A stretch of DNA of 64,000 nt from Amblyornis subalaris (Eukaryota; Chordata; Aves; Passeriformes; Ptilonorhynchidae), in assembly GCA_018881555.1 (NCBI GenBank), contig JACAXG010000008.1, positions 12,863,316 through 12,927,315 on the forward strand. Reading direction: 5' to 3'. Made by a program: the position numbers and the translations under genes. Positions 40,454 to 51,140 of the stretch are shown here, piece after piece. The notes beneath the pieces are model-generated. The model ran no database searches and was not told the DNA's origin. It saw only the letters and a program-made list of their open reading frames with translations. Positions within the stretch are counted from its first letter, which is position 1, and each line of letters opens with the position of its first letter.

Positions 40454-42825
40454 ACATTTTCTTATTTGTCTCTCTGGGCTTTTTATTAAAAGAATTTGAA
40501 AAAGAGAAAACAGCATCATTCCAAAAATGACGTAATGGGTTAAAATCTGGTTTCCTTAGGCTAGGAGGACTTCCTGAAATCTCCAGAATATCTCTTGTTT
40601 AGCTGTTCAGGCAAATTTGAAAGCCTTCAGATAACCTCAGATAGTAAAACAATCAGTGTAAGATATCATGCACATAAAGTGTATCCTTAAATTGGTACCC
40701 CAAAAGTATATCCCTGAATCAGGTACCCCAAATAAAAAAGCACATGCATAGACCAACATAAATTCAAGAACTGAGCCTTGTGGGAGTCTCCAAACATTTG
40801 AATCTGATTGGAAGAAAACCCACACAAAATAATAAAGTGGGAGTCATTTTCTGATCTTCTCCAGAATCCTAAAGTCTGCTTCATTTTACCATCAGGGATA
40901 GAGAAGAAAAGCTTTTAAGTCAGCCAGCATCAGATTGATTCATAAAGCAAACAGGAAAAGTATTATGAGGCAAGGCTTCAAGCTATGATAGACATCTCAG
41001 AATACGCATCTTTGGCAGTCTATTCATCTTTGGCTAAGGGGGTGGAAACTCTGGTTTGTCTCCCTGGGTAATGTGTGGAATCCTGTTTATATTCCAGCTC
41101 AGTTTATATGGCCTTGGGGAGCAAAGTCTGGTCTTAGAATTAGCTGTAATTTTTGCTGATCTGATAGTGGTATGACTGGTGAGCTATTTTTCTGTGACTT
41201 TTGTATAACTGTATGACAAATCCATGACACACTCTTATGTTTTAAAACATTTGTGCACTGAAGGTACTTGTTTCATCTAAGACAAACAGCTGGTGGTGAT
41301 TGAGAGATTCCTTGCATAGGTGGTTTGCAAAGATTTCTTTCTAATATGGAGAGATGTATTTAGAAAAAAATAAAAGCAAGGAAAAAGGACTAATCAGAGA
41401 TACAATTTCTTAAATGCTGAAAGAATTTCATAAATGCCAAAGCATTTGAAAAATGCACGAAAGCAGAATTATAAGTTCACTGTTATCTGTTAGAGGTAAA
41501 GATACGTATATGTACCTGCAATATATTTAATCTAATAAAAATGCAGACTTAATTTTAGGTATCCCAACTTGTCTCAGTTATTTTAAAATATTAGGCCACG
41601 CATTTTTTGATCTATTTTATAAAGATGTTTATTAGCAGTAGATTTTAGTTTAATAACATACAGTAAATCACTCCTACCACTTAGTTTTTGAGAGCAGTTG
41701 TTTCTCACAGTCCTGGATAAGCAATATGTTTGTTGCTACACAGAAGAAGAAACTGATTGATAGTTTGTGGTACAAAAAATTATGACTTTTAAACTTGTGG
41801 ATTATAAAATAGGCAAGACCAAGGTGAGTGACCTTGGCTTCTCAGCCTCAGGTATAAATGTCTTTTTCATGGTTATAAGGTTAGTTCAAAAGTGTACATT
41901 GAGCACTGCAGTAGAAAGTACTGGGATATAAATACATCAAGGATGGCAGACCTGTCCTTTAGAGCAAAACGACTCCAAAGAAATAGAAATGGGACTGTAT
42001 CTGTCCTGTTTCCGGTTTTTTTAATAATAAACTTCTCAGATGGTTTATGGAAAGGGAATAAGCTTCACCAAACTATCAAACGACAGTGTTTTGTCACATC
42101 TTTACATTTTTCCATGTGGTTATGTGAAATTTTATTGAGTTATCTCATATCAAGATACAACTGTGGTTTTATGAGACAGTGCTGCTGTCTTCATACTCTT
42201 GTGGAGGTTTTTCATTATTATTTTTATAAAGACTTGTACATATTAGTTCTGTTAACTCTATGTCTTAACTAATGCAATCCAGTTTTCTTTTGCTTTTGCA
42301 TTAAGATGCATAAAAAACAGTATGAAAATGTGAAACCTGAAATGTAATTGCTACTGTAGCGTGTACTGCGTCAGCCCACTACATAATTATTATCCTTAAA
42401 ATGTCAAATTTGAATATAATGTCTTTAAATTGCTTATTTCAGATATTAGAGGAAAAATTAAGAAGTAAAAGATTTAACACTTAGCAGTGTTTGAATTAGT
42501 AACACAATCGAATGAAGTTTGGGTGTTTAAGCAGCAACAGCAGCATTGTATTTGGGCTGAGAAGTGACTTGCTGGGCTGTCAGGGCTGACATTCATTATT
42601 GATAAGGGGTTTCAGAAATAGCGCATGTGCTGTCAGAGTTGGCTGTAACACAAGATAGGGACTGCAGTGATGCCAGAGGGATTACAGCCAGGGAAGCACC
42701 TGTAGCACTTGGACTTACGTGCTTCTGATCACCAGACTTTTATTGAGTTGTAANGAATTCACATGAGTGATTAAAATAATGGAAAGATGAGTCGTCAAGC
42801 TTATTTCTATCGTGTCCCTCCGCAG

Positions 42826-42900
42826 GAGTTGCACAGAAGAACCCAACTTCAGCCTGAGCCAGCAAAGACGAAGGCTCTGCAGACGGTGATCGAAATGAAG
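42826..42900 (+). CDS. ERC2: ERC2 coding exon, 25 codons
   Basis: This small exon encodes ELHRRTQLQPEPAKTKALQT followed by VIEMK. It joins in frame to the preceding ...MHLRE, continuing the ERC2 sequence known in mammals, where I recall Ser in place of the Thr of HRRT. The Pro-rich QPEPAK piece is a short break between coiled-coil stretches. The acceptor is TGTCCCTCCGCAG ending at 42825 and the donor is AAG|GTATGG at 42901. The length is 75 nt with phase 0 on both sides, so inclusion or skipping would not shift frame. The coding sequence has high GC for the region. A solo LTR begins only about 48 bp beyond the donor. Confidence 0.96.
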
Positions 42901-42948
42901 GTATGGTCTTTGCGTGTTCTGCCGTGTGATTTTTGTAGCGGGAAGCTG

Positions 42949-43524
42949 CGTGCCGGCTATGGCTGGGACGGAGTTAACTTTCCTGTAGCAGCCTGCCTGG
43001 CGCTGTGTTCTGGATTGCAGACCCGAGCAGTGTTGATGACACGGTGCTGTTTGAGCTGTTCCTCGGCAGTGCTTACACAGAGTCGAAGCGTTCTCGGTGT
43101 GTCACTCTGCTCCCAGCCCAGCAAGCAGCGTGGGGGTAGGCAGGGGGCTGGGAGGGAGCACGGCGGGGACGGCTGACCCGAGCTCACCAAAGGGATATCC
43201 CGCACCATCGGGTGTCATGCTCAGCCTCAGCAAACCGAGGGGAGGACATTCAGAGTCCTGGCGTTTATCTTCCCAATGAACTGCTGTGCACGATGGAGCT
43301 CTGCTCTCCTGAAAACAGCCAGGCATCTGCCTGCCCATGGGAAGCAGTGGGTGAATTCCATATTTTGTTTTGCTAGCATGCACAGCTTTGCTTTACATAT
43401 TAAACTGGCTTTCTCTCAACCAATGAGTTTTTCACTTTGGCACTCTGAGTCTCTCGCCCATCCCACTGAGGGGGAGTGAATGAGCAGCTGTGACACTCAG
43501 CTGCCTACCAGGGTTGATTTATGA
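42949..43524 (+). mobile_element. Near full-length solo LTR of an avian endogenous retrovirus
   Basis: About 575 bp follows the block order of a common avian LTR from end to end. It begins with a 'ggctgggacggagttaa' start, then AGTGTTGATGACACGG and GCAGTGCTTACACAGAGTCG. A G-rich block and GACGGCTGACCCGAGCTCAC follow, then AAAGGGATATCC and GTGTCATGCTCAGC. Further on are a 'ggcgtttatcttccca' block, the poly-A signal ATTAAA at 43399-43404, 'ctctcaaccaatgagttttt', 'cccatcccactgagggggagtga', and a terminal 'ccagggttgatttatga'. No internal retroviral gene or second LTR is present, so it is a solo LTR. It lies sense to ERC2. No TATA box is visible where one would be expected. The ends are approximate and no clean target duplication is seen. 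Family identity is from memory. Confidence 0.85.
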
Positions 43525-45159
43525 CTTTTACTGTTAAGTCCTTAAATGCTTCCTTTGCCATGCCAATATTTTTTATTGTGAAGCTAGGAATAATTAGTAT
43601 TTATTTCTCCCAGTCTGTTTTCTTAATAAAATTGATTAAAAAATCAAGTGTAGTGTTGCTGAATAATGAGAACTGAATATTGCTTTTAATATGAGTGTGT
43701 GTTTCAGGACATCCAAAGTAGATGGAATAAACTGACAAACAGAAGTCCAAGGCAAACTGTCCAAGGCTAATGTAAAATGTTTTCCTTCTTGATCTTTAAA
43801 AACAAGTCTTCTGTTTGTGGTTATTAGGCCATCATTTTACAGCCAACCTAAGGAAAATATTAGTTGCATCAGCAGATATGACAAAATGTGATGAAACAGC
43901 TTAGTTCTGAGTATAGTTTCTTCTTTTAGATATATAATATTACTAAAGATTTGTGGCTTCCCCCCCACAATAACAAAAGATAAAAATAGTAATTTAAAAA
44001 GTGAAAACCGATATTTTTACATAATTCTATGAGTCTGGATCATACTTCTTTAAGAAAAATACCATGAGACTTGAGATAATTCGTGAGTTGGCAATGCTGC
44101 CTGAAATTCATTAATGATGGTCTTTCATTTCAGTCTTAAAAGGAAGTGCAAATTAAAGGCCTCATTTTGCCAGTGACTTCTGTTATGAGCAAATGAGTTC
44201 AGCATGTCTGAACATTGTGGTCAATACACAGTTAAAATAACAACAGGACCTTATAAATACAGTATCTCTCTTTTAATAGATAATAATTAGTTTGGATTCT
44301 ATGAGTGAAAAAGAAAGTACATTGATTTCAATATTCCATCTTTGGATGTGTATTTGCTTTGGACATTAGTTCAGAAGTCTTTGTATGAAATCTAAAATGT
44401 GTATTTTTGCAGTAACTCGTTACCCTAAGTAAATGAGAAAGTAGGCTGGGAAACTTGGTTTTTCTATTAATAGACAGAATTATAAATTTTAAAAGTTTTG
44501 GGATACAAAAATAATGTGTTAGAATAATTTATAATATTTTGTGGAGGTTATTAACAATGTAAAGGTTATGTTGAAATGATTTTCAATTTGTTTTCCTGTA
44601 CCAAAACTCTTTGAAAAGAACAGGGAGGGTACAAGACACATGAATGACACATGTGACGACTGTAGTTGCAGCCACTCCTGACANTGTCTGTCCTTGAAGA
44701 CAGCGAAGTGTTTTCTGTTTGTCTCCCAGGAGTGGTGGGAGTGGTGCAATGTTCCACTTTTTAAACATCTGATCTTTGTAGTGAGGGCTTTCATTTGTCA
44801 CCAGTGAGATGTGCAATCCTGATGCTGGAGCACTGATGCAGAACTGCTTTTTGGCTCTTTCTGTTNCTATGAACACACACCCCTTTGGGGTTGCCCTGTC
44901 TAAAATAATATTGAAAAGAAAAAGGGACAAATGTAAGGTGTTGAAATCCACATGATTAAACAGCAGTTTTCATTACAAATTTCAGATTTGGAATGTTTTC
45001 AAGTAAATTTAAATTGTCTTAATCCAGACAGCATTTGTTTTGAGAAAAATGTGGAACATTTGTTTTGAATGATCAAGTATTGAAGGAATTGTTTCCCTAC
45101 AGTGTTGAGGGTAGGAGGAGGGAGAGGATTAGCTGTAATATGGTAATCTGAGGCCATAC

Positions 45160-45960
45160 ACTCCCCCACGCAGAGGCTCCAAGCAGTTTACATTTCTCTT
45201 CACCACACCCAGCCCCTTCCAGCCCCTCACCACTTTAGCTTTTGTTTGANTCCCCTCCATGGCTCCACCAGGCTCTGCCAGGATGCAGCTTTCCCTCCTT
45301 CATAAATCCTTCTATCCTTTCTTGTGGTTTTCTTCTGTCCCTTGCCACTGCTGAATTCTTTCNATCTCTTTTCCCAGTCATCCAATGGGATTCCCTTTCA
45401 TCCAATCAAGTATACCCATTTCCCCTACCTATCNTTTCTCGTGTTTGTCGTAGACACCTTCTGCACTACCTGTCCTGTCCTGTTCTTAATTTCTGTCTGA
45501 AACTTTGCAAGTAGTTGCATTACAATTACAGCAATTGCATTTTCTGCATAACTGTTGTCTCCTTGACCAGTATCCATCTCCTGTACAGTCATGTNAAATA
45601 AAAAAAGGGCAAACAAAAAAGATGGAAAATCCACATCTATGCCATAACTTCTGTTTTTCTTGCTTTATTTATTCCTTTCCAGATATCTGTTGTCTTTTCA
45701 GATGCATTGCACAGGCCTTTGTTTCCCAACTTTCTGGTTTTGCTTCATAGACATATTTGCTTCCAGATGTCCCGTGTCTTTTGCTCTATTGTTTCACGCT
45801 ACATTCTTTACTCTGTTCTCTATTCTTCAACCTTGTTTTCCAGAAGCCCTTTTTGCTTCTGGAAAGCAGAGTCACAACACCAAAGGAGGGCAGGATGCTT
45901 CCCTTTCCCACATGCTCCTCTTATTCCCTCAAGCTAGTCTAGTTTTGTTGCAATGGTTGC
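45160..45960 (+). other. Pyrimidine-rich intronic stretch
   Basis: For about 800 bp the + strand is dominated by C and T, including many TTCC/CTTT runs, with several long but meaningless open frames that follow from the scarcity of purines. It contains the hairpin at 45830-45872. It might be a decayed repeat or a splicing-regulator (polypyrimidine-binding) rich region, but no repeat family is recognisable. Confidence 0.5.
45833..45869 (+). other. 15-bp stem hairpin
   Basis: TTTCCAGAAGC (45837-45847) and GCTTCTGGAAA (45855-45865) are perfect reverse complements across a 7-nt loop (ccttttt). Four further outer pairs, two of them G-T wobbles, extend the stem to 15 bp. After one mismatch two more pairs are possible. 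It is shorter than a usual microRNA precursor. It is a structural observation only. Confidence 0.7.
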
Positions 45961-46136
45961 TTCTGACTTTGTGACTATGGATATATATAGTTAAACAGCA
46001 TCTTTTTTCCTCATGGCTAAATCTTAGTCTGTTAAAATATAAAATAAAGCAGGTACATGGAAATCCTTTCATTTAATTGGATTGTATTTGNGTGTACTTT
46101 CTTGCCTATTGTGTGCTGGCAAATGCCAGGCCATCC

Positions 46137-46177
46137 ATATCTTTGAATATATCTTTGAATGTCAGTGATATTCAAAG
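46137..46177 (+). repeat. 12-bp tandem repeat merging into a hairpin
   Basis: ATATCTTTGAAT occurs twice in tandem (46137-46148 and 46149-46160). The CTTTGAAT of the second copy is then mirrored by ATTCAAAG at 46170-46177 across a 9-nt loop. No function is evident. Confidence 0.8.
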
Positions 46178-46237
46178 NTGATTAATGCCTATTATTGATA
46201 TAATAAAAAAAAGTAAAAGAAAACACAAAAAACAACC

Positions 46238-46667
46238 AGGGGGCTGGAGCAGCTCTCCTATGGAGACAGGCTGGGAGGGTCNGGCCTGTTCAGCCTGGAG
46301 AAGGGAAGGCTCCTCAGAGACCTTATAGTCCTTCAGTACTTAAAGGGGGCTTAAAAGAAAGATGGGGACAGACTTTTCAGTGGGGCCTGTTATGATAGGA
46401 CAAGGAACAACAATTTTTAACTGAAATAGGATAGATTTAGATTGGATATATGGAAAAAAAGAATGTTATGATGAGTATGGTGAGGCCTTGGCACAGTTTG
46501 CTCAGAAAAGCTGTGGCTGCCCCATCTCTGGAACTGTTCAAGGCCAGGTTGGATGGAGCTTGGAGCAACCTGGTCTAGTGGAAGGTGTCCCTGCCCGTGG
46601 CAGGAGGGTTAGACTAGATGACCTCTAAAGGCTGCTTCCAACCCAACCATTATATGTTGCTATGATC
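46238..46667 (+). mobile_element. CR1 LINE 3' fragment, sense
   Basis: About 430 bp with the classic avian CR1 3' region throughout. It includes GGGCTGGAGCAGCTCTCCTA, GGCTGTTCAGCCTGGAGAAG-like sequence, 'gatttagattggatatatgg', 'caaggccaggttggatggagctt', 'ggtgtccctgcccgtggcagg' and the 'cttccaacccaaccattatatgttgctatg' end. It is 5' truncated, without coding capacity, and flanked 5' by an A-rich stretch (46203-46235). It has the same orientation as ERC2. Confidence 0.96.
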
Positions 46668-47295
46668 TAATTCAGACTGTTCTGGGCTTAAAACAGTGAT
46701 GTTACTTGAGAGAGAAAATTAGGAATTGCCTACAGATATGGCATAGAGCTCATCCTAAGTATAGCATATTGACCATCCTGAAAAATATATGGAGTCTAGC
46801 AACTAGAATTATAAAGTCTTTAAAAATGGTAAGCTGTAAAGTAAATGAAAATATTTGTGGTTTACCTTACTTGCAGAAAGAACCATCTTTATGTATTGAT
46901 CCAGCTTTAATATTTCAGGTATGGGTTTGGTTGTAAAGAAGCGTGTATGTGTGTTTGCAGTGAAACATACTCTTATTGCTAAGATTGCATGAACTTTCAC
47001 TTCCCTTATCTTCAAAGATAAACCTGAATATTCTCTGCATTAAATAGACAAAGTAAAAATTCGTCTAGTAAGGGTAGTCGTGTATAGTGTGCTGACAGCA
47101 TGTGTACAAAATTGCATTTAAATGCAAGTCTTATTTGATGTGAAGTGTCAAATATTTGCTTCTGACTGCTTGTTGAANGCCCTACAAGCAAAATTTTTCA
47201 CAGACTTAGTTGAAACTTATCAAGTATCTCAAATGATGAACAGTAGCATCTCCTTTTCCTTTCAGAGTAAGACAGCCTGGAATGCTGTATTAATA

Positions 47296-47351
47296 CAGAG
47301 TTGGACTTGATGATCCATGTGGGTCCCTTCCAACTCAGAAGATTCTGTGGT
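47296..47351 (+). mobile_element. CR1 LINE extreme 3' end, sense
   Basis: About 56 bp reading GTTGGACTTGATGATCCATG then 'tgggtcccttccaactcag' and 'aagattctgtgg', the characteristic last bases and octamer end of CR1. This is a very short, 5' truncated relic. Confidence 0.85.
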
Positions 47352-48024
47352 TATTTGGAAATGTTTTGCCCTTTTCCTGTCCCTCAGTTTTCAGGAAATT
47401 TACCATGGGGTTCTTGTAAGGACTGATATGATTCATGAAACATCATTATGGAAACTCATTTGTAGAGCTAGTCTTTTTCCATTGTGGAATATTATTTTCT
47501 TCAGCATCAGGACACATACTAATTGCCTCCCATTCCAAAAAAGGTGGATTTCTGCTAGGTCTAGCCAGCATAGAAATAGCCCTAACCTCTCTCACAGAAT
47601 ATCTGCAACACTATTCTAATAAAGGAGATAAGGANGAGGTATTGGTTACTGCTGGAAGGNGGGGATAGATTAGGGTGAGTACCCTGATCTCTATCACAAA
47701 TCCTGCTGTATAATCATATGTCTTTTAACCAGATTTAGAAGGCCTGACTGGAAAAATCTGCACAAATGCTGCATTGTTGCAGAACTCAGAAGATGTTTAT
47801 TAGAACCATTTAATACTAAGCTGCTTCCTTAATATTATTGCAAAGGAATCTTCGTTGTGATTCAACACAGACCCACGTAGAATGTTGCTAATGTGGATAA
47901 ATCTTAAAGGTCTGAAGGAAATATTGCATCTGTTCCTATTTCAGTTTCTGAAAGCTTGCCAGACCCTGTGCCACAACAAGAGCTGGCTGAAAGTTTTCCA
48001 ATTGAAGTTTTCTATGGGAAAACG

Positions 48025-48042
48025 CTGATTCAGCTGAATCAG
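48025..48042. repeat. Perfect 18-bp palindrome
   Basis: CTGATTCAGCTGAATCAG equals its own reverse complement. It is centred on CAGCTG, an E-box and PvuII-type core. The next bases out do not pair. In an intron it may be chance. It could also be a dimeric protein-binding site. Confidence 0.85.
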
Positions 48043-49378
48043 AAGATTTTATGGGAGTGTGCCTATTCTGTCAAAACTTTTAGCAAATGCAAAGCTACCT
48101 AACTTTCTATCCATCCTGTAAGTCAGCCCAGCTCCGTTATGGCAGTACNCAGGGTGAGCTCTGGTCTCTCTGTGTTATCTTTGAGCTATAAGGTTCCTCA
48201 CTCTCTAGCAGCTGTCCAGGCAGGAAAAACTGTCAGGTTTCCTGGGCGAGCGAGCATGCAACAGGGAACAGTGCCTTTGACTTTCACGAAATTTGTGAAA
48301 TTTCTGGCTCCTGTTTCCATACAAAGTTAGTTAGTACAAAACTTACAGTGGCGATTTTTCAAGATGGGAAACTAGCTTTTCCACATCTCTAATCACAATA
48401 TGCAGAGATCGATTAAAAATAAACTTTTCCTTGGAGATTTCAATCTTGTGATAAAGCAGAAGTATGGAAAGTGCTTCCACAAGTTATGTTAGATATTTCT
48501 TGTGAAGGTTAAATGTTACTCTGTGATGTATAAACCTTCTAAAGAGTGTAACAGGCCGTGCTATAAATTGTTTCTGCCATATTATATTTGCAAACACGTA
48601 AAATGCAAAGGCAGTACAAAAAGGCAGGCTTAGCTGGAGAGATTTGATGAAGACTATTCCCAGATGTCATGTCATAACAGGTCATGTAAGTATTAATATA
48701 TTTCATTGCAAAGTCAGTCTAAAGTGCAGTGAAGCTTAGGTTTTGCTTTTATCTTCAAAAATAGGAAGAAAGTATTTCTAAAATGAANTCTGATGGAGAA
48801 AGCTGAATTGATTGTAGTATCTGTGAGACCTACAATTATTTTGTGTTGTGTTTAAGTCTTGATAGCTTTTAAATTATTTTGTATCTTTTCTTGCAGTACT
48901 TTGTTTTGTGCAACTTCTCCAAATGATAAGATTTAATGACAATTCTTTCTGTTTCTTTTTTTATTCCATCTCAGTATTTTACTTCCACATTTTAGAATTA
49001 AAATTAATTTTAAAATAAATTGAAAATGTATTTTTTTTACAAAATAGTTTAATATAAAAAGGTTTGTTTTATGTCACATGAAGGACTGGTTGGCTTTTAT
49101 GATCATTCCTACAGCCTTTTCTCTGTGATATGAGTAATGCAGATTCTATGGACAAACATTAATAAAACTTTAGGATTCTGCTATTAGAAATCTGTCATGT
49201 TAATAATGTTAGACTAAGATACTAAGTAATTTAAGTTGCATTTTACATGCAACTTGAAAAGTTGTTTGAAAACAACAACTCCCTAATTATGTTAGATACA
49301 GGTATATAACCTAAAATCTGGTTGGATGCTCCCTGTTCTGGGGAGGTGAGTGATGGACTGTGATGGTGGGGACTGGGA

Positions 49379-49486
49379 TTTTTTTTTGCCTTTATTTTTT
49401 TTTTGCCTTTATTTTTTTTTTTGTTTTATTTTGTGTTTTGTCTTTTGTGGGTTTTTTTTGCTTTTTCTTTTTCTTTTCTTTTTTCT
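49379..49486 (+). repeat. T-rich tract with repeated T(9-11)GCCTTTA units
   Basis: T9-GCCTTTA (49379-49394), T10-GCCTTTA (49395-49411) and T11 (49412-49422) lie in tandem, followed by about 65 nt of nearly pure T with sparse G and C up to 49486. The minus strand would read as a long A-rich tail. It is probably slippage or the tail of an unrecognisable antisense retroposon. Confidence 0.8.
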
Positions 49487-49749
49487 AAAGGTGTATCTCA
49501 TCTCCTTTGTGGTTTTTAATTGTTTTTTTTGGCGGAATACTCTTTTTTTGAACATACTCTTTAAGAAAGGAGAATATGGGCTGCTGATTAAGATTATCAT
49601 CAGTATTTTCAGTATCAGGTATTTTCCAGGAAAAAAAAAGCAGGTGGTGAGGTAAAAGATAAAAACCAAGAAGTTTCACATTCCAAAAATTTTTTTTGTT
49701 TCCTTTGCATCCTGGCACTTTTTAAACTTTTGTCTGGAGCTTCCTGTCT

Positions 49750-50460
49750 GAAGGGGAATGCAGTTAATCTCAGATGGATGTCAAGGTTTGGTATTCCCCT
49801 TCAAAGTGCATTACTCTGCCTGGATGGTGAGTTTTCTGCCATGGAAGGTAGCTCTCNTCAAGTGCTTTAAATTCCTTTGTCTCAAGATTTCCTATTGAAA
49901 GCCTGTGGTTTCCTAATTTATTGTTTTGGTCTCTTATTGACCACAAGTGCAACATGTGCCTTGCTGTGTTTGTCAGGCATCTCTGCCTGTTTCCATCACT
50001 TTTTGAAGCTGCTGGAGAGTTGGGTTGCAAGGACATCACCTTGGGTTGCAAGGGTGCTTTCAACACCCTTGGGTGCAGCTGGTGGAGACCCATGGATTTG
50101 TGTGGGTTGNGTTCTCACCAGTCAGCCATGACTGAGTCCTCTTGCTGGAAGCCTTTCATTAAGCAGAGAGCTTGAGAGACCTTGGCGTTGGATACAGGGC
50201 AAATATTGTTTCCTGTGTGGTTCAGATTAACTCAAATCAATTCCTCTGGCTTTATGAGGACATTGTGGATTGATCATTTCTATGTGGACCTTCTGTTGGG
50301 ACCATCCGTGTGTGAACAATCATGTGACGACTTTCTTTTCCGGGCAAACTGTCTCTGTATCCTAAATGTTTCCATTGATGGAGATATGTTGGAAAGCTCT
50401 TTGGGGTTCAGTGAGTGTGTTCATGTGNGATTATTTTGCAGGGAAGCTGTGGAGTTCTAA
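49750..50460. other. Unclassified mixed-composition block
   Basis: About 700 bp with more G+C than the surroundings and several open frames on both strands, none resembling a known protein. It includes the near-duplicated TTGGGTTGCAAGG (two copies, about 50031 and 50041) and an 8-bp hairpin (CAAGGGTG at 50049-50056, CACCCTTG at 50064-50071). The texture resembles an old LTR or other mobile element, but I cannot assign one. Confidence 0.3.
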
Positions 50461-50984
50461 TGCTAATTGTGGTGGGACTGTTTCACACTGTGCAGGGAGA
50501 ATCTTCTCACAGCTCCTCTAGTGTGACTTGACTTACTGATAATAGAAAAGATGTGGACAAATAAGTTTTTATTTATCTTACTGAAGAATAATGTTATTAA
50601 ATACAGTAAATACCATTCTTTGTCTGGTGCTGTTCCAGAGCTTGGAATAATAGCCAGGCCTAGATGGTTACTGATGATAACAAGGTTTGTTATCACATAT
50701 ACTTGAAAAAATAGAGCATCTCCCATTCTTCCTTCGTCCCTGTGTAGGAATGAAGNTGAAATTTTGATCAGAATGTATTCTCTACACACTATGCACCTAT
50801 GGTGAAAGGGGTGTGAATTCTGCATTTCTTTAAGCACAAATCAATAGAATTATGTGCATTCTCTATTTGTACCATCCATTTTTGCTGTCTCATTACTTGA
50901 TATTCACACAAGCACAGATATGCTTCTGTTACACTTTAATCTATGTCTCATATAATTTTCAATACTCTCTTTTTTATGACTTAG

Positions 50985-51140
50985 GATACAAAAATAGCTT
51001 CACTTGAGCGCAATATAAGAGATCTTGAAGATGAAATACAGATGTTGAAGACTAATGGAGTTCTGAATACAGAGGACCGAGAAGAAGAAATCAAACAAAT
51101 AGAAGTTTACAAGAGTCACTCAAAGTTCATGAAAAATAAG
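50985..51140 (+). CDS. ERC2: ERC2 coding exon, 52 codons
   Basis: The exon encodes DTKIASLERNIRDLEDEIQM then LKTNGVLNTEDREEEIKQIE and VYKSHSKFMKNK. It joins in frame after ...VIEMK. It is uninterrupted coiled coil of the Cast family region of ERC2, rich in Leu, Glu and Lys at heptad spacing, part of the rod by which the active-zone scaffold self-associates and binds partners. Compared with mammalian ERC2 as I remember it there is Thr for Ala in LKTNG and Asn for Thr in FMKNK, which is almost complete conservation. The acceptor is a T-rich tract ending TTAG at 50984 and the donor is AAG|GTAAGA at 51141, a strong match. Length 156 nt, phase 0 at both ends, no N or stop. Confidence 0.97.

Larger units (their letters stand above)
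11921..42825 (+). other. ERC2: ERC2 intron, 30.9 kb
   Basis: The intron runs from the GTAATG donor at 11921 to the CCTCCGCAG acceptor at 42817-42825. It is AT-rich, with many T runs on the sense strand. Recognised contents are CR1 LINE relics at 14790-15009 (sense) and 35575-35893 (antisense), small tandem duplications near 13.0, 28.7 and 37.3 kb, and homopolymers (T17 near 40.44 kb, A13 near 37.37 kb). A GC-richer block at 12440-12770 and an exon-like segment at 28861-28960 are unexplained. In 15.0-28.6, 29.0-35.5, 36.0-37.2 and 37.4-42.5 kb I see no gene, RNA gene or classifiable repeat. Open frames there are short, and I judge them to be chance. Confidence 0.9.
42901..50984 (+). other. ERC2: ERC2 intron, 8.1 kb
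   Basis: The intron runs from GTATGG at 42901 to a T-rich acceptor ending TGACTTAG at 50984. It holds the solo LTR at 42949-43524, a pyrimidine-rich stretch at about 45160-45960 with a long hairpin, sense CR1 relics at 46238-46667 and 47296-47351, an 18-bp palindrome at 48025, and a T-rich tract at 49379-49486. The block 49750-50460 has more G+C than its surroundings and a small hairpin but is unclassified. In 43530-45150 and 47360-49370 I see no classifiable element apart from the palindrome. Confidence 0.9.

Noticed and set aside
42787..43176. A 129-codon frame around the 75-nt exon as one coding region
   Set aside because: Only 42826-42900 matches ERC2. The rest is intron and retroviral LTR sequence.
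49350..49655. A 101-codon Phe/Leu-rich frame resembling a membrane segment
   Set aside because: It is the translation of a poly-T tract.
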